NCBI GenBank assembly: GCA_029339505.1
Contig: JAQISU010000115.1
Coordinates: 3,497,001-3,561,000, forward strand
Source: Unio delphinus
Lineage: Eukaryota; Mollusca; Bivalvia; Unionida; Unionidae
Direction: 5' to 3'
Length of the DNA: 64,000 nucleotides
Under the pieces are notes generated by a model, which saw only the letters and a list, made by a program, of their open reading frames with translations, had not been told where the DNA came from and made no database searches. Each line of letters starts with the position of its first letter. Positions within the stretch are counted from its first letter, which is position 1. Shown here one piece after another: positions 10,930 through 20,452 of the stretch. Both the position numbers and the translations under genes were made by a program.

Positions 10930-13656
10930 TTAATTCATTTTCTTCTTAACTTTGTAAGGGCCGTAATATCTAATTTGAAGAAAAGTAAGAAGAATGAACA
11001 AGAGTAACACAACTCCATTATCAGACTCAAAAGTTCTCTCCCTTGTATTACTTTCAAACCTTAGCTTCATTTTTAACTTTAATTGATTACTTGACTTGGT
11101 CTTAGATAAGGAATCCACACAATCTACCATAATTCCACTGAATGTTTCATCAAACGTAGGAATAGATTGCAGATGAGCCTTACGTATCTTCTGATTGGGT
11201 TTTCCTACCATTTGACAAGCATGACAAGATCTACAATATTTGGCAACATCACTTTTGATTTCTGGCCAATAGAAGTGAGTCAAGATCTTGTGATACATTT
11301 TATTAATCCCTAAATGACCAGCCAAAGGAGTTTCATGGGCCAGATTAAGTATTTCCTGTCTGTAAGGTTTTGGAACTACTATTTGATAGTTCACTGACCA
11401 TTCATCACCAGCAGGTACCTCGGGAGGTCTCCATTTTCTCATAAGAATTCCATTTTTAATGAAATAACAGACAGGAACTTCAGTAACTTCAGTCTCATTT
11501 ATGACCCTTTGAAACAAACAGGATATCTCAGGATCTTTTTCCTGTTCAACGACAAGTGACTGTCGTTTATCACCCTGATTAAGAGAATGAGTTATTAAAA
11601 GATGATCACTATGATCAATACCTTCTGATTGATCTAAACCAAGAGTAAACGTGATCTCATCAAAAACCTGACCTTTACAAGCGTCAGTTGAAGGTATACT
11701 GGCTTTTTCAACATAAACCTGACCCACGCAGGTATCAGATAAGGGATTACTGCCCTCAACAACATAATCCTGACCCATGCATATGTCAACGAAGGGAATA
11801 CTGCCCTTTTCAACTTCATTCTCAAGAGCTTTCTTTACCATAGCTCCAGCAACTGTACAAGCTTGAAATATATCAGGGATTTCTTCTTCAATTGGATCAA
11901 CTTTCTGATCCAAATTAGGCTTGTCAGTTACAAGTGGATTAACCACAACCTTGTCTCCAGCTAAGTCGTTGCCTAGCAATAAATCTATTCCCTCTACGGG
12001 CAAAACCGAGACTGTTCCGATTGTCACAGGTCCTGACACTAAGTCTGATGACAAATTTACACAATGGAGAGGAACATTAACAAAGCAGCACTCTAACCCC
12101 TGAATAAGAACACTTTCATTAGAAGAAGACTTCTCAGATAAAGGCAAAGTACCTGATAATAAAAGACTCTGAAAGGCTCCTGTGTCCCTTAAAATTTTAA
12201 TAGGGGTGGGATTGGCCGAATCACCCAAAAGTGATACAGAACCCTTCGATATGAATGGTTCATAATTCTCCATATCAAAATCAGACTGGGATTTATTAGA
12301 CCCAACAAATGTATTGCTTTCAATACATGACTGTGACCTTGACCTCTTATAAATAAGAGCATTTGGAACAGGCCTGTCTTGATTCTGATGCCTATTTTTC
12401 AATTTGTAGCAATCAGAAATAACGTGTCCTTTTTTCTTGCAAAAGTTACACGTCGGAAGAGACAAGGATCTAGAATCAAACTTCTCTGAAGTCTGATTTT
12501 TGAAAGTTGTGTTAGTTTGAGTTTTAGAAGGGCTTGAATTAGGCGGAAATACTTTTCTGCCATTAAATTGTTGAGTAGAAGTCTTGTTAACAAAAGGAAC
12601 TTTATGTGTCAAAGAATATTCGTCAGCAGCTCGAGCAGCATTTTCCAAGGTTTCAATTTTATGCTCATCGAGATAAGTCCTAACATCACTATGGACACAG
12701 TTTTTGAACTCTTCAATTAATATAACTTGCCTGAGATTTTGATAATCTTGTTTGACTTTCTTGGCTAAACACCATCTATCAAACATCTGCTCCTTTTCTC
12801 TAGCAAATTCGACATAAGTTTGTCCAGCTTCTTTTCTGGAATTTCTAAATTTTTGCCTATAAGCTTCAGGAACTAATTCATAACCCCGTAAAATGTATTC
12901 TTTAACCACATCATAATCACCACTTTGCTGAACGGACAGTGAACAGTAAATATCACTAGCCCTACCAGTAAGTGCACATTGTAATAACATGGTCCAATTC
13001 TCTCTTGGCCACTTTAAATTTTCAGCAACTTTCTCAAAACGAATGAAGTATTTGTCTACTTCTTCTTCTCTGAAAGGGGGCACTAATTTAATATTCCTTG
13101 TTATATCAAAATTTTGATTTGAAGTATGATGGAGTATTTCACTTGCCAGCTCTAATTCTTTCATTTTAATTTCTTTCTCAATTCGCATCTGCTCTTTTTG
13201 TAATTCAAATCGTCTTTCTCTCTCCTCTCTCTCTTTTTGTAATTCAATTTGCCTTTCTTTCTCCTCTTTCTCTCTATCAATCCGCATTTGCTCTTTTTGT
13301 AATTCAATTTGTTTCTCTTTCTCCTCTCTCTCATATTGTAATTGCTTTTCTTTCTCCCTTTCCTGAAATTCTAGCTTCTTCAACTCTAATTCCATCTTGA
13401 ATTTTAATTCCAATTCCTTTAATTTTATGTCAGAGTCTGATGCAGACTTACTGACCGGAATCAAAGCACTTTGTTCCAAAACATCCTGTTCTACCAAATA
13501 CTGGACCAAAATCTTTTTGATATCTTGTTTCGTTAAAGAAGCCTTCACTTCAGAAAGATCGTATTTTCTGGCAAGTTGAACCAACTCGTCTTTTTTGAAA
13601 AGATCTAATTGCTCCTGGGTAAGATTAGAAAGAAATATTTCTACCTTAGATGTCAT
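10930..13656 (-). CDS. Gag-protease-integrase polyprotein of the Gmr1-like element (integrase core deleted)
   Basis: A 908-codon frame starting about 105 bases after the primer-binding site. Residues about 60-165 form a highly charged coiled coil (repeats of E-K-Q-I-E-L-Q-K-E-Q). Residues about 190-370 are the Gag core (V-P-P-F-R-E-E-E-V-D-K-Y-F, SCAN-like). Near residue 403 is a CCHC zinc knuckle, CNFCKKKGHVISDC. A retropepsin-like segment has R-D-T-G-A near 488 and L-L-L-G-N-D-L near 560. An integrase HHCC zinc-binding domain spans about 775-815 (H-x5-H...C-x2-C, ending CRSCHACQ). After the first catalytic Asp (M-V-D-C-V, about residue 845) the frame jumps to the C-terminal GPY/F module (YYGPYKV). 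The rest of the catalytic core, with the second Asp and the Glu, is absent. Gag and protease may still be functional, but the integrase is not. Confidence 0.88.
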   Translation of the reverse strand: MTSKVEIFLSNLTQEQLDLFKKDELVQLARKYDLSEVKASLTKQDIKKILVQYLVEQDVLEQSALIPVSKSASDSDIKLKELELKFKMELELKKLEFQEREKEKQLQYEREEKEKQIELQKEQMRIDREKEEKERQIELQKEREERERRFELQKEQMRIEKEIKMKELELASEILHHTSNQNFDITRNIKLVPPFREEEVDKYFIRFEKVAENLKWPRENWTMLLQCALTGRASDIYCSLSVQQSGDYDVVKEYILRGYELVPEAYRQKFRNSRKEAGQTYVEFAREKEQMFDRWCLAKKVKQDYQNLRQVILIEEFKNCVHSDVRTYLDEHKIETLENAARAADEYSLTHKVPFVNKTSTQQFNGRKVFPPNSSPSKTQTNTTFKNQTSEKFDSRSLSLPTCNFCKKKGHVISDCYKLKNRHQNQDRPVPNALIYKRSRSQSCIESNTFVGSNKSQSDFDMENYEPFISKGSVSLLGDSANPTPIKILRDTGAFQSLLLSGTLPLSEKSSSNESVLIQGLECCFVNVPLHCVNLSSDLVSGPVTIGTVSVLPVEGIDLLLGNDLAGDKVVVNPLVTDKPNLDQKVDPIEEEIPDIFQACTVAGAMVKKALENEVEKGSIPFVDICMGQDYVVEGSNPLSDTCVGQVYVEKASIPSTDACKGQVFDEITFTLGLDQSEGIDHSDHLLITHSLNQGDKRQSLVVEQEKDPEISCLFQRVINETEVTEVPVCYFIKNGILMRKWRPPEVPAGDEWSVNYQIVVPKPYRQEILNLAHETPLAGHLGINKMYHKILTHFYWPEIKSDVAKYCRSCHACQMVGKPNQKIRKAHLQSIPTFDETFSGIMVDCVDSLSKTKSSNQLKLKMKLRFESNTRERTFESDNGVVLLLFILLTFLQIRYYGPYKVKKKMN

Positions 13657-13760
13657 TTTGATACAAGCGTGTTAGCCTCACTAAAGATTTAAAATTCTCA
13701 AAAACTAGGGGAAATTCAAATTTAAATTCAAATTTATCTCAAATCTCAATCTCAATCTCA

Positions 13761-13778
13761 ATCCCGGACGAGCCCCCA
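13761..13778 (-). other. Primer-binding site complementary to tRNA-Pro
   Basis: Seven bases inside the 5' LTR the minus strand reads TGGGGGCTCGTCCGGGAT. This 18-mer begins TGG, complementary to a tRNA 3' CCA, and is the tRNA-Pro primer-binding sequence classically described in murine gammaretroviruses. It fixes the direction of the element as minus strand. Confidence 0.85.
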
Positions 13779-13785
13779 ATTTCTA

Positions 13786-14614
13786 TGTTACGTGCTTAGG
13801 CTCGAATAAGCAGCAACACAGAAAGAGTGAAAACTAACAAGCTTGTAAAACTTTAACAATGAATTTATTAAGTACAATTATTTTCATAAAATAAATAAAC
13901 TTACGGTTTTAGAGAATCAAATCCAACAAATATAGAATTCACAAAATAATCCACTAATGGAATTGCAAGTCCTGATAAATAAATGTTCTAATAGTTCCAG
14001 GTTCGAATCTTGACGATGTAATCCAAAATGGCTGACAATGTCACGTGGTACAGTTCTTGTTTTTAATCATCCAAATGAATATCATAAACATATGTACTTT
14101 TTTCAGATAATTCTTCTTTTCCAACGAATTGACACAAAGTCCAAAATAATTAAACTCAAACAGATAATACACAACTTAATATTACAATAAGCCCAAAATC
14201 TACTAAATTTAGCCTCCAAAACACAGCTATATATATATATATATATATGTAATTCCCTCGTAAACAAGAGGAATCATGTGATCCTGGAAGGTCACAGAAA
14301 GAAGCTACCTTCTCCAAGTCACGTAATAATGGAATATTCTAGAAGGAAATCATTCACTTTCCACCCTCAAGAACTAAAAATAAAAGTGTTGTCCTTGAAA
14401 TTGACCAATAGTTTCAGAGGCTTGTTGACAATGTCTAAAGCAAGGTCAGGATTTAGGTCAAACAAGCCAAGGTCAAAACTTGTTTACAATTAGAGAATCT
14501 AAGTCAGCTTAAACTTTCTAGAATAATTTCCCAATTAATGGATATTAAACCCTAAATGATAAATTTGGATTTAACAATTAAAAAAAAAAAAAATTAAATC
14601 CAATAGCCGTAACA
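13786..14614 (-). repeat. 5' LTR of the Gmr1-like element
   Basis: 829 bp. On the minus strand it begins TGTTACGGCTATTGG and ends CACGTAACA. Within the LTR, a plus-strand frame of 71 codons (14,278-14,493) exists in both copies, but it runs against the element and is probably meaningless. Confidence 0.93.
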
Positions 14615-14632
14615 ATATATATATATATATAT
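14615..14632. repeat. (AT)n microsatellite, right half of the retrotransposon target
   Basis: AT repeat directly after the last base of the 5' LTR. Confidence 0.85.
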
Positions 14633-14875
14633 TCTCTTACATCAATGAAGGTTCTAATTTGTGATATATGGTGCAACCTTTAAAATAGGAAGCCCTGCGG
14701 CAAATAAATTGCTTTTAAACTGTCACAAGGCAGTTAACACTTAACAACATGTCTTTCACTATGTAGATTAACAGTTAAGATCCTTGTTAGGAAAGGTGTG
14801 TGCTGTCAGAGAAGACATCTATTAAAGATGTTTATATGTACAGCTGAAATATACTTGAAATGCTACAAAGTACAT

Positions 14876-14975
14876 TTGCTATTTTAACAATTATGTATTG
14901 CTATTTTAACAATTAGGTATTGCTATTTTAACAATTAGGTATTGCTATTTTAACAATTAGGTATTGCTATTTTCT
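14876..14975. repeat. 22-bp tandem repeat (~4.5 copies)
   Basis: Unit 'tgctattttaacaattaggtat', nearly perfect. Confidence 0.92.
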
Positions 14976-15062
14976 GAATGTACACCAAAGAAAGTTTAGA
15001 ATATGCCAAAGCAATAAAAAAAATAAAAGTATCATCTGGTTCTTTTTTCTTTTCTTTTAGTA

Positions 15063-15312
15063 AGGCATCCTAAGTTCATCCGAGTTGTCTAAAGCGCTGT
15101 CCGTTACGGATCACTTCCATCTCACCTCTGTATACGTGTGTTCGAGTCTAAGATTGGCTAATGTAGTTATGTGAGAAAGCTTGCCAGTAGCATCTTGTGG
15201 GTCGGTGGTTCTCTTTGGAATTTTCCGGGTTCTTCCTCCACCATTTATATTGGCGGCTATGTATAGCCTATATTGTGCTGAAAAATGGCGTTAAACCATA
15301 AAGAAAAGATTA
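15063..15312 (+). mobile_element. SINE family B, near-complete copy
   Basis: A tRNA-like head ('gttgtctaaagcgctgtccgttacgg' and B-box-like 'gtgttcgagtc'), a middle with 'gagaaagcttgccagtagc' and a 3' body 'cttcctccaccatttatattggcggc...atggcgttaaacca'. Confidence 0.78.
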
Positions 15313-15785
15313 ATATATATCAGCAGTATGTAATGGTGCCACATGAAAACTATCTTGATCCGATATTCATTATGGATGCCATGGTAACCATCTAGAATTT
15401 GGATGATTCCCCTTTTCCTCCTTTTAATATCGATGGGGGGTTTTCACCATCACAGTTGTATGCAATTGGGCATACATACCAGTGTTGTAAACTTGACATC
15501 AATCATGACCACCATATTCAAAAATCCTTTTGCAGCCTTTTGTCTCCAGATACCCGGATAAAAGCTAGATTCTCCGTCTTTTTATCTCCGTCTCAGGATC
15601 TTCAGATTGTTTTTTAAAACGCTACGGATTTCAGGTTCCCAAATTCTGAATGATTTTTTGGGCGTATATTACACATTAGACTGTTTATCGAGTTTATGAG
15701 CACTTTGATGAACACAAGAAACAATAATACATGTATATAGTTTATGATAAAATTATACTAGATTAAACATTTTGTATTAACTAAT

Positions 15786-16602
15786 TGTTACGTGCTTAGG
15801 CTCGAATAAACAGTAACATAGAAATAGTGAAAATAACAAGCTTGTATAAACTTAATAAACAATTTATTGAGCACAAATATTTTCCAGAAAAGAAAAATAA
15901 ACTTACGGCTTTAAGAATCAATTCCAAAATTAATCCAAAAATAATTCAAAATATAATCCACTAGTGAAAGTCCTGGTAATAAAATGTCCTAATAATTCCC
16001 AGTTCGAATCTTAGTGAAGCATCCAAGATGGAAGACGATGTCACGTGATGAAGTCAGTTCTGGTCTTATGAAATTCAATGAGCACAATTATTTTCCAGAT
16101 AAATAGCAAAATAAATCCTCTTGATCCAAACGAATTGAAATAATTTTCAATACAATGTAATTTAAAAAAACTCAAAATAATACAACTTCATATTCTAACA
16201 GCCCAACTTCTACTAAATAGTTCGCACCAAAACATAAGTTATATACCTGTTTTTACGTAAACAAGGAAGGGGTCACAAGATCTTCTAGAATCTTTAGAAC
16301 AATTATACTTTCAAAAAATCTCGTGGACACCGTATGACTCAACTAAAAATAAAAAGATGCTTACAACAAAGCTCCATAATGTCCTTGGAATCAACCAATC
16401 ATTTTAAAAGCTTGTTTACAACTCTGAAGCCAGGTCAGAAATGAGGTCAACATCTGGTGTTTATTTGTAAAGTACAAGTCATCCCACTTTGTAGAAAAAA
16501 TATCTCCCAATGAATGAATCTTAAACTTAAAATGTCAAATTTGAATACGACAAACAAATAATTAAAATAAAAATAGATGACTTAAATCAAATATACGTAA
16601 CA
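15786..16602 (-). mobile_element. Solo LTR of the same Gmr1-like family
   Basis: 817 bp, TGTTACGTGCTTAGGCTCG... to ...TACGTAACA, aligned along its length with the LTRs at 9,075 and 13,786 but clearly diverged. It is flanked by TAAT on both sides (15,782-15,785 and 16,603-16,606), a 4-bp target duplication. It therefore inserted as a full element and recombined to a solo LTR. Confidence 0.87.
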
Positions 16603-16616
16603 TAATGAAACCCCAG

Positions 16617-17425
16617 TGTTATGTATATTTAATTATTTGTTTGATAGTTTTTTTACGATTCTATTACATAATACTGTCATGTTACTTTTTTGCTAGATTT
16701 GATATTGTCTAGAATAGAGTTCAGTTCTGACTGACTTTTGTGACGTAAACAACTATTAATAGAGGCATTGTATATAGTTATATATAATGCTGACCTAGTT
16801 CCTTACCATGTTTTATAATCAGCGGCTGTTTTGGTAAAGAAATTATTATATGTTTGTTTAATTTATTCTTTTCAGAGTAAGAATTGTTAAGTTCAGTCAA
16901 TGTCATGCGTGGACAACGTGAACATTTTCATGTAACAAACTTCCATTTCTTCTGGAAGGTTGAACTCTTGACCCCTATCCAGAAACTTTTTTTGCGTCTT
17001 AAGTTAGCCTTATACCTAATGTTTTATATAGAAATATTCAGTGGGCTTCAAGCTTTTGACATGTTAAATTGCGTTGTTGTGACCAGTTTGGTCTGAAATT
17101 TTATTTTCTGCAAATGCTTGGATTTCAAGTGGTTAATTTCCTTTGAAATACTGAAGTGCTCTAATTTAATTCTGAACAAGGACATTTATCGAAATTTATA
17201 CAGAATTCAAAATCTGGAATAATATTTTCTGTGGTTCAACAAGAGACTGTTGACACTGCATCGCTTCGCAGATTGCAGCAAATGTCATTGTCTTCCATCT
17301 CCCGTAATTTTGTTTCTCTCACTTCACTTAGTATTATAGGGAAATAAATTATTTTTTACATCTGTACTAAGCTTGTTGTCTTCACTCTTTTCTGTTACTT
17401 ATTTTAAAAGCATAGATTCGTAACA
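16617..17425 (+). repeat. Diverged LTR, opposite orientation: 5' LTR of the decayed plus-strand copy
   Basis: 809 bp, starting tgttatgtatatttaa and ending ttcgtaaca. It matches the reverse complement of the neighbouring solo LTR at both ends and in the middle (for example 'gtcattgtcttccatct' and 'aaataaattatt...agcttgttgtcttcact'). Its orientation fits the decayed internal region that follows on the plus strand. No clear primer-binding site follows it. Confidence 0.72.
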
Positions 17426-18179
17426 CCAATAGGGAATAGACAAAAAGAGTATATTTGGTATTGTTATTACTAAGACGTCTATTTTGTAACTCTTTGATTG
17501 TTTTTGTATTCGAGTTGTAAAATAATATTCTAGGGATGTACTTTATTTGTTAAATTTTTAAAAGCTTGTTTTTTTTCCTATTTGTAAGAGCCTATTATTG
17601 TAACGGGGCTTTTGGCTAAACTATTTCAGAAAACGTTTTTTTCTAAATTTAAATTCCCTTAGGTTTCTTTTCTTTTTCAAATTCCCAAGTATTATTTTAC
17701 AGTTTATAAATCTTTAGCAAAGTCAGCATTAAAAGTGGAGATCTTTCTTTCACATTCTACCCAAGAACTGGTAAACCTTTTGATAAATGACAAATTGCTT
17801 AAATTTGCCTGAAAATATCTGTCCAAGGCAAATCTTTCTTAACAAAGCAAGAAATAAAAACAATATTTTGATCCAGTATTTGATGGAAACGAATGTTTTG
17901 GATAAAGGTGCTTTGATTTGGATTAGTATGTCTGTACTAGACCGACATTACAGTAAATACATTTAAATTAAAATGCGAGATGGAATTAGAGTTAGGAAAA
18001 CTGGAACGTATGAAAGGTAAAAAAGACAAATTAATGCAGTTACAGAAAGAAGATACAAATACAGCTGCAAGTAGATAAAGAAGGGTGAGAGAGAACAATA
18101 CAGCTACAAAAAGACGATAATGAAATGCAGTTGCAACAGAAAAGAGAGACAGACAAATGCAATTACAGAAAGAAGAGAA

Positions 18180-18314
18180 ACAAATGCAGTTGCAGGCAGA
18201 AAGAGAGACAGACAGACAGACAGACAGACAAATGCAGTTACAGAAATAACAAATGCAGGTACAAGAAGAACAAATACAGTTACATAAAGAGTAGAAACAA
18301 ATGTAGTTTCTATT

Positions 18315-18397
<83 letters not shown>

Positions 18398-18420
18398 CAA
18401 ACAGTCAGACAGACAGATGC
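18180..18420. repeat. (GACA)n and (GA)n microsatellite within the decayed gag
   Basis: 'agacagacagacagac' near 18,205 and about 78 bp of pure GA from 18,317. They arose where the coiled-coil part of gag was already purine-rich. A minus-strand poly-Ser/Leu frame here is an artefact. Confidence 0.88.
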
Positions 18421-18884
18421 AAATGCAATAAAAGAAATAGAACTCGCAAGTGAAATGCACGATCACACTTCACATACAAAATCAAGTTTTGATATTAATA
18501 AGAATATTAGGTTTGTGCCTCCTTTTAGAGAAAAATAAGTACACGAATATTTTCATCAGTTCGAAAATTGCTGAAATTTTGAAATGGCCAAGGGAGCATT
18601 AGACTCTGTTATTACAATGTGTATTTACGGTAACGTTCGTGATATGTACACGTCAATATGGCTTCAGCAGAGTCTCTAGAGCAGGTGTGTCCAAAGTCCG
18701 GCCCGCGAGCCAATCACGGCCCGTGGTAAGATTTCATACGGCCCACAGCTTCGGTCAAATAATGTATTATTTATGGCCCACTAGGACGCGAACCCTTCTC
18801 CACTTATTTCACCCATGGCAACTGTAAAGCAAAAGAGTTGTCAGCGTGGGCCGCCGCTTTCAGGAGAGATGGTAATTACAGTAT

Positions 18885-20380
18885 TTGTTCACTCAAAATC
18901 GAGGCAATTCTGTTTGTCTCCTTTGTAACGAGACGGTTGCCTTATTTAAGGATTTCAACATAAAGAGACACTACCAGACTAAACATGCTAACACATACGA
19001 CAAGCTAACAGGGAGTGACCGCGCTGAAAAAGTGAATCAACTCCAAAGTGCTCTTGCATCACCACAGCGAATCTTTATGCGGGCCTGTGAGTCAAAGAAA
19101 AATATCACCAAAGCAAGCTACGAATTGGCCATGTTAATAGCTAATCATGGCAACTCTTTTACTGAAAGTACATTTAACAAAGACTGTGTCATGAAAATGG
19201 TTGAGAACATTTGCCACGAGAAGAAGCAATCATTTATGAATGTTTGCCTGTCGCGTGTCACAGAGAGTTAAGGACATGTCGTCAGATATTCAGAGACAAC
19301 CGAGGAAACGTAGAGTGACTTTTGATTATTCCTCATTAGCTTGCGATGAAAGAACAGGTGCTTCTGACACTGCAAAACTATTGATTTTTTTAATAGGAGT
19401 TGACAACACATGAACGTAATAGAGGAGCTGTTTAACTTCCAAGGCCTTAAAGACCAAACCAGAGGAACAAATTTATTCGTTTATGTTTGTGATGCTGTTG
19501 ATGATATGAAACTACCGTGGAGTAAAATTTCTTGGATAATTACCGATGGTGCGCATGCCAATGCTGGTGAGCGAAGTGGATTGTCCACTCTGATCTGCTA
19601 TAAAGTCCGCGAAGAAGGAGGTAACGCTATTAAACTAAAAGGTATATTTCATCAACAGGCTCTCTGCGCCAAACATCTCAAATTTGATCATGTTATGAAA
19701 CCAGTAGTAAAAGCATTCAATTATATTCACTCTAAAGCTCTACACCACCGAACGTTTCAGCAGTTCCTGCTTGACATTAAAGATGAATACGGAGACGATG
19801 TGAGGTGGCTAAGTCGGGTGTCCGCAATGCAGAGACATTTCTCATTTAGAGAAGAAATAAGACATATTTTTTGTGTGAAAAGGGGAAACCAAAGGAAGAA
19901 TTGTCCGATCCTGTATGGATGGCAGATTTGTCTTTTTTTGGTGGACATAACGAAGCATCTGAATGGGCTGAATATTAATATTCAAGGACGAGATGCAGTG
20001 GTGAGCCAGCAATACACTCACGTGAAGGCCGTTAGAACGCGGCGGCAACTTTTCCAAAGACACTTGTCGCAAACAGAGCCCTGCACCGCGCACATCCCAG
20101 TTTTGAAGAGGTAATTGAGAGTTTCCCACTGGATAGCATCGGTGTGCAAATGAAGAGTTATGCAACAGCTATGGCATCTTTTTCTGTGGAATTCAACACA
20201 CGCTTCCGGTGTTTGCAGTTTTTGAAAAGGAGCTGTTGTTTTTCTCTTCTAACTTCTCTGTGGACCCTGATGATGCTCCTCCACAGCTGCATCGAGAAAG
20301 TCAGAATTCTGTATTTTACATTGTTGATGTCTGCTTTAGTGGCTTCTGTTTATTTACATTGTCATTTGAAAAAATTAAGA
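18885..20380 (+). pseudogene. hAT transposase related to GTF2IRD2/ZBED-type proteins, frameshifted and C-terminally incomplete
   Basis: The first piece (18,885-19,271) has a BED-like zinc finger, C-L-L-C followed by H-Y-Q-T-K-H about 27 residues later, then the start of the hAT domain. A frameshift near 19,270 moves the frame through 'S-L-A-C-D-E-R-T' (the conserved D-E-S-T-D region) before the second piece at 19,410-20,114, with I-T-D-G-A-H-A and a later V-R-W-L-S-R motif. Remnants continue in another frame to about 20,300 (F-E-K-E-L-L-F-F). The C-terminal hATC dimerisation region is absent, so this copy should be inactive. Confidence 0.85.
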
Positions 20381-20400
20381 TTATTGTGACAAAGAAAATT

Positions 20401-20452
20401 GTTTTATTTATTTATTGTTTATTTTATTTATTTATTTATTTATTTATTTCTA
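20401..20452. repeat. (TTTA)n tract in the 3' part of the hAT element
   Basis: An ATTT-type tetranucleotide run inside the transposon. Confidence 0.85.

Larger units (their letters stand above)
9075..14614 (-). mobile_element. Ty3/gypsy LTR retrotransposon, Gmr1-like, complete with both LTRs but with broken pol
   Basis: Two direct LTRs (9,075-9,897 and 13,786-14,614), each TGTTAC...GTAACA, flank an internal region read on the minus strand. In element order there is the 5' LTR, a 7-nt spacer, a tRNA-Pro-type primer-binding site, a 908-codon gag-protease-integrase frame, a decayed RT fragment, a polypurine tract and the 3' LTR. By eye the LTRs differ at about five substitutions and a few indels, including the length of an internal AT run, so insertion was recent. 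It sits inside an (AT)n microsatellite, which makes the target duplication (probably ATAT) impossible to delimit. Integrase upstream of RT is the order of Gmr1-like elements. Confidence 0.9.
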
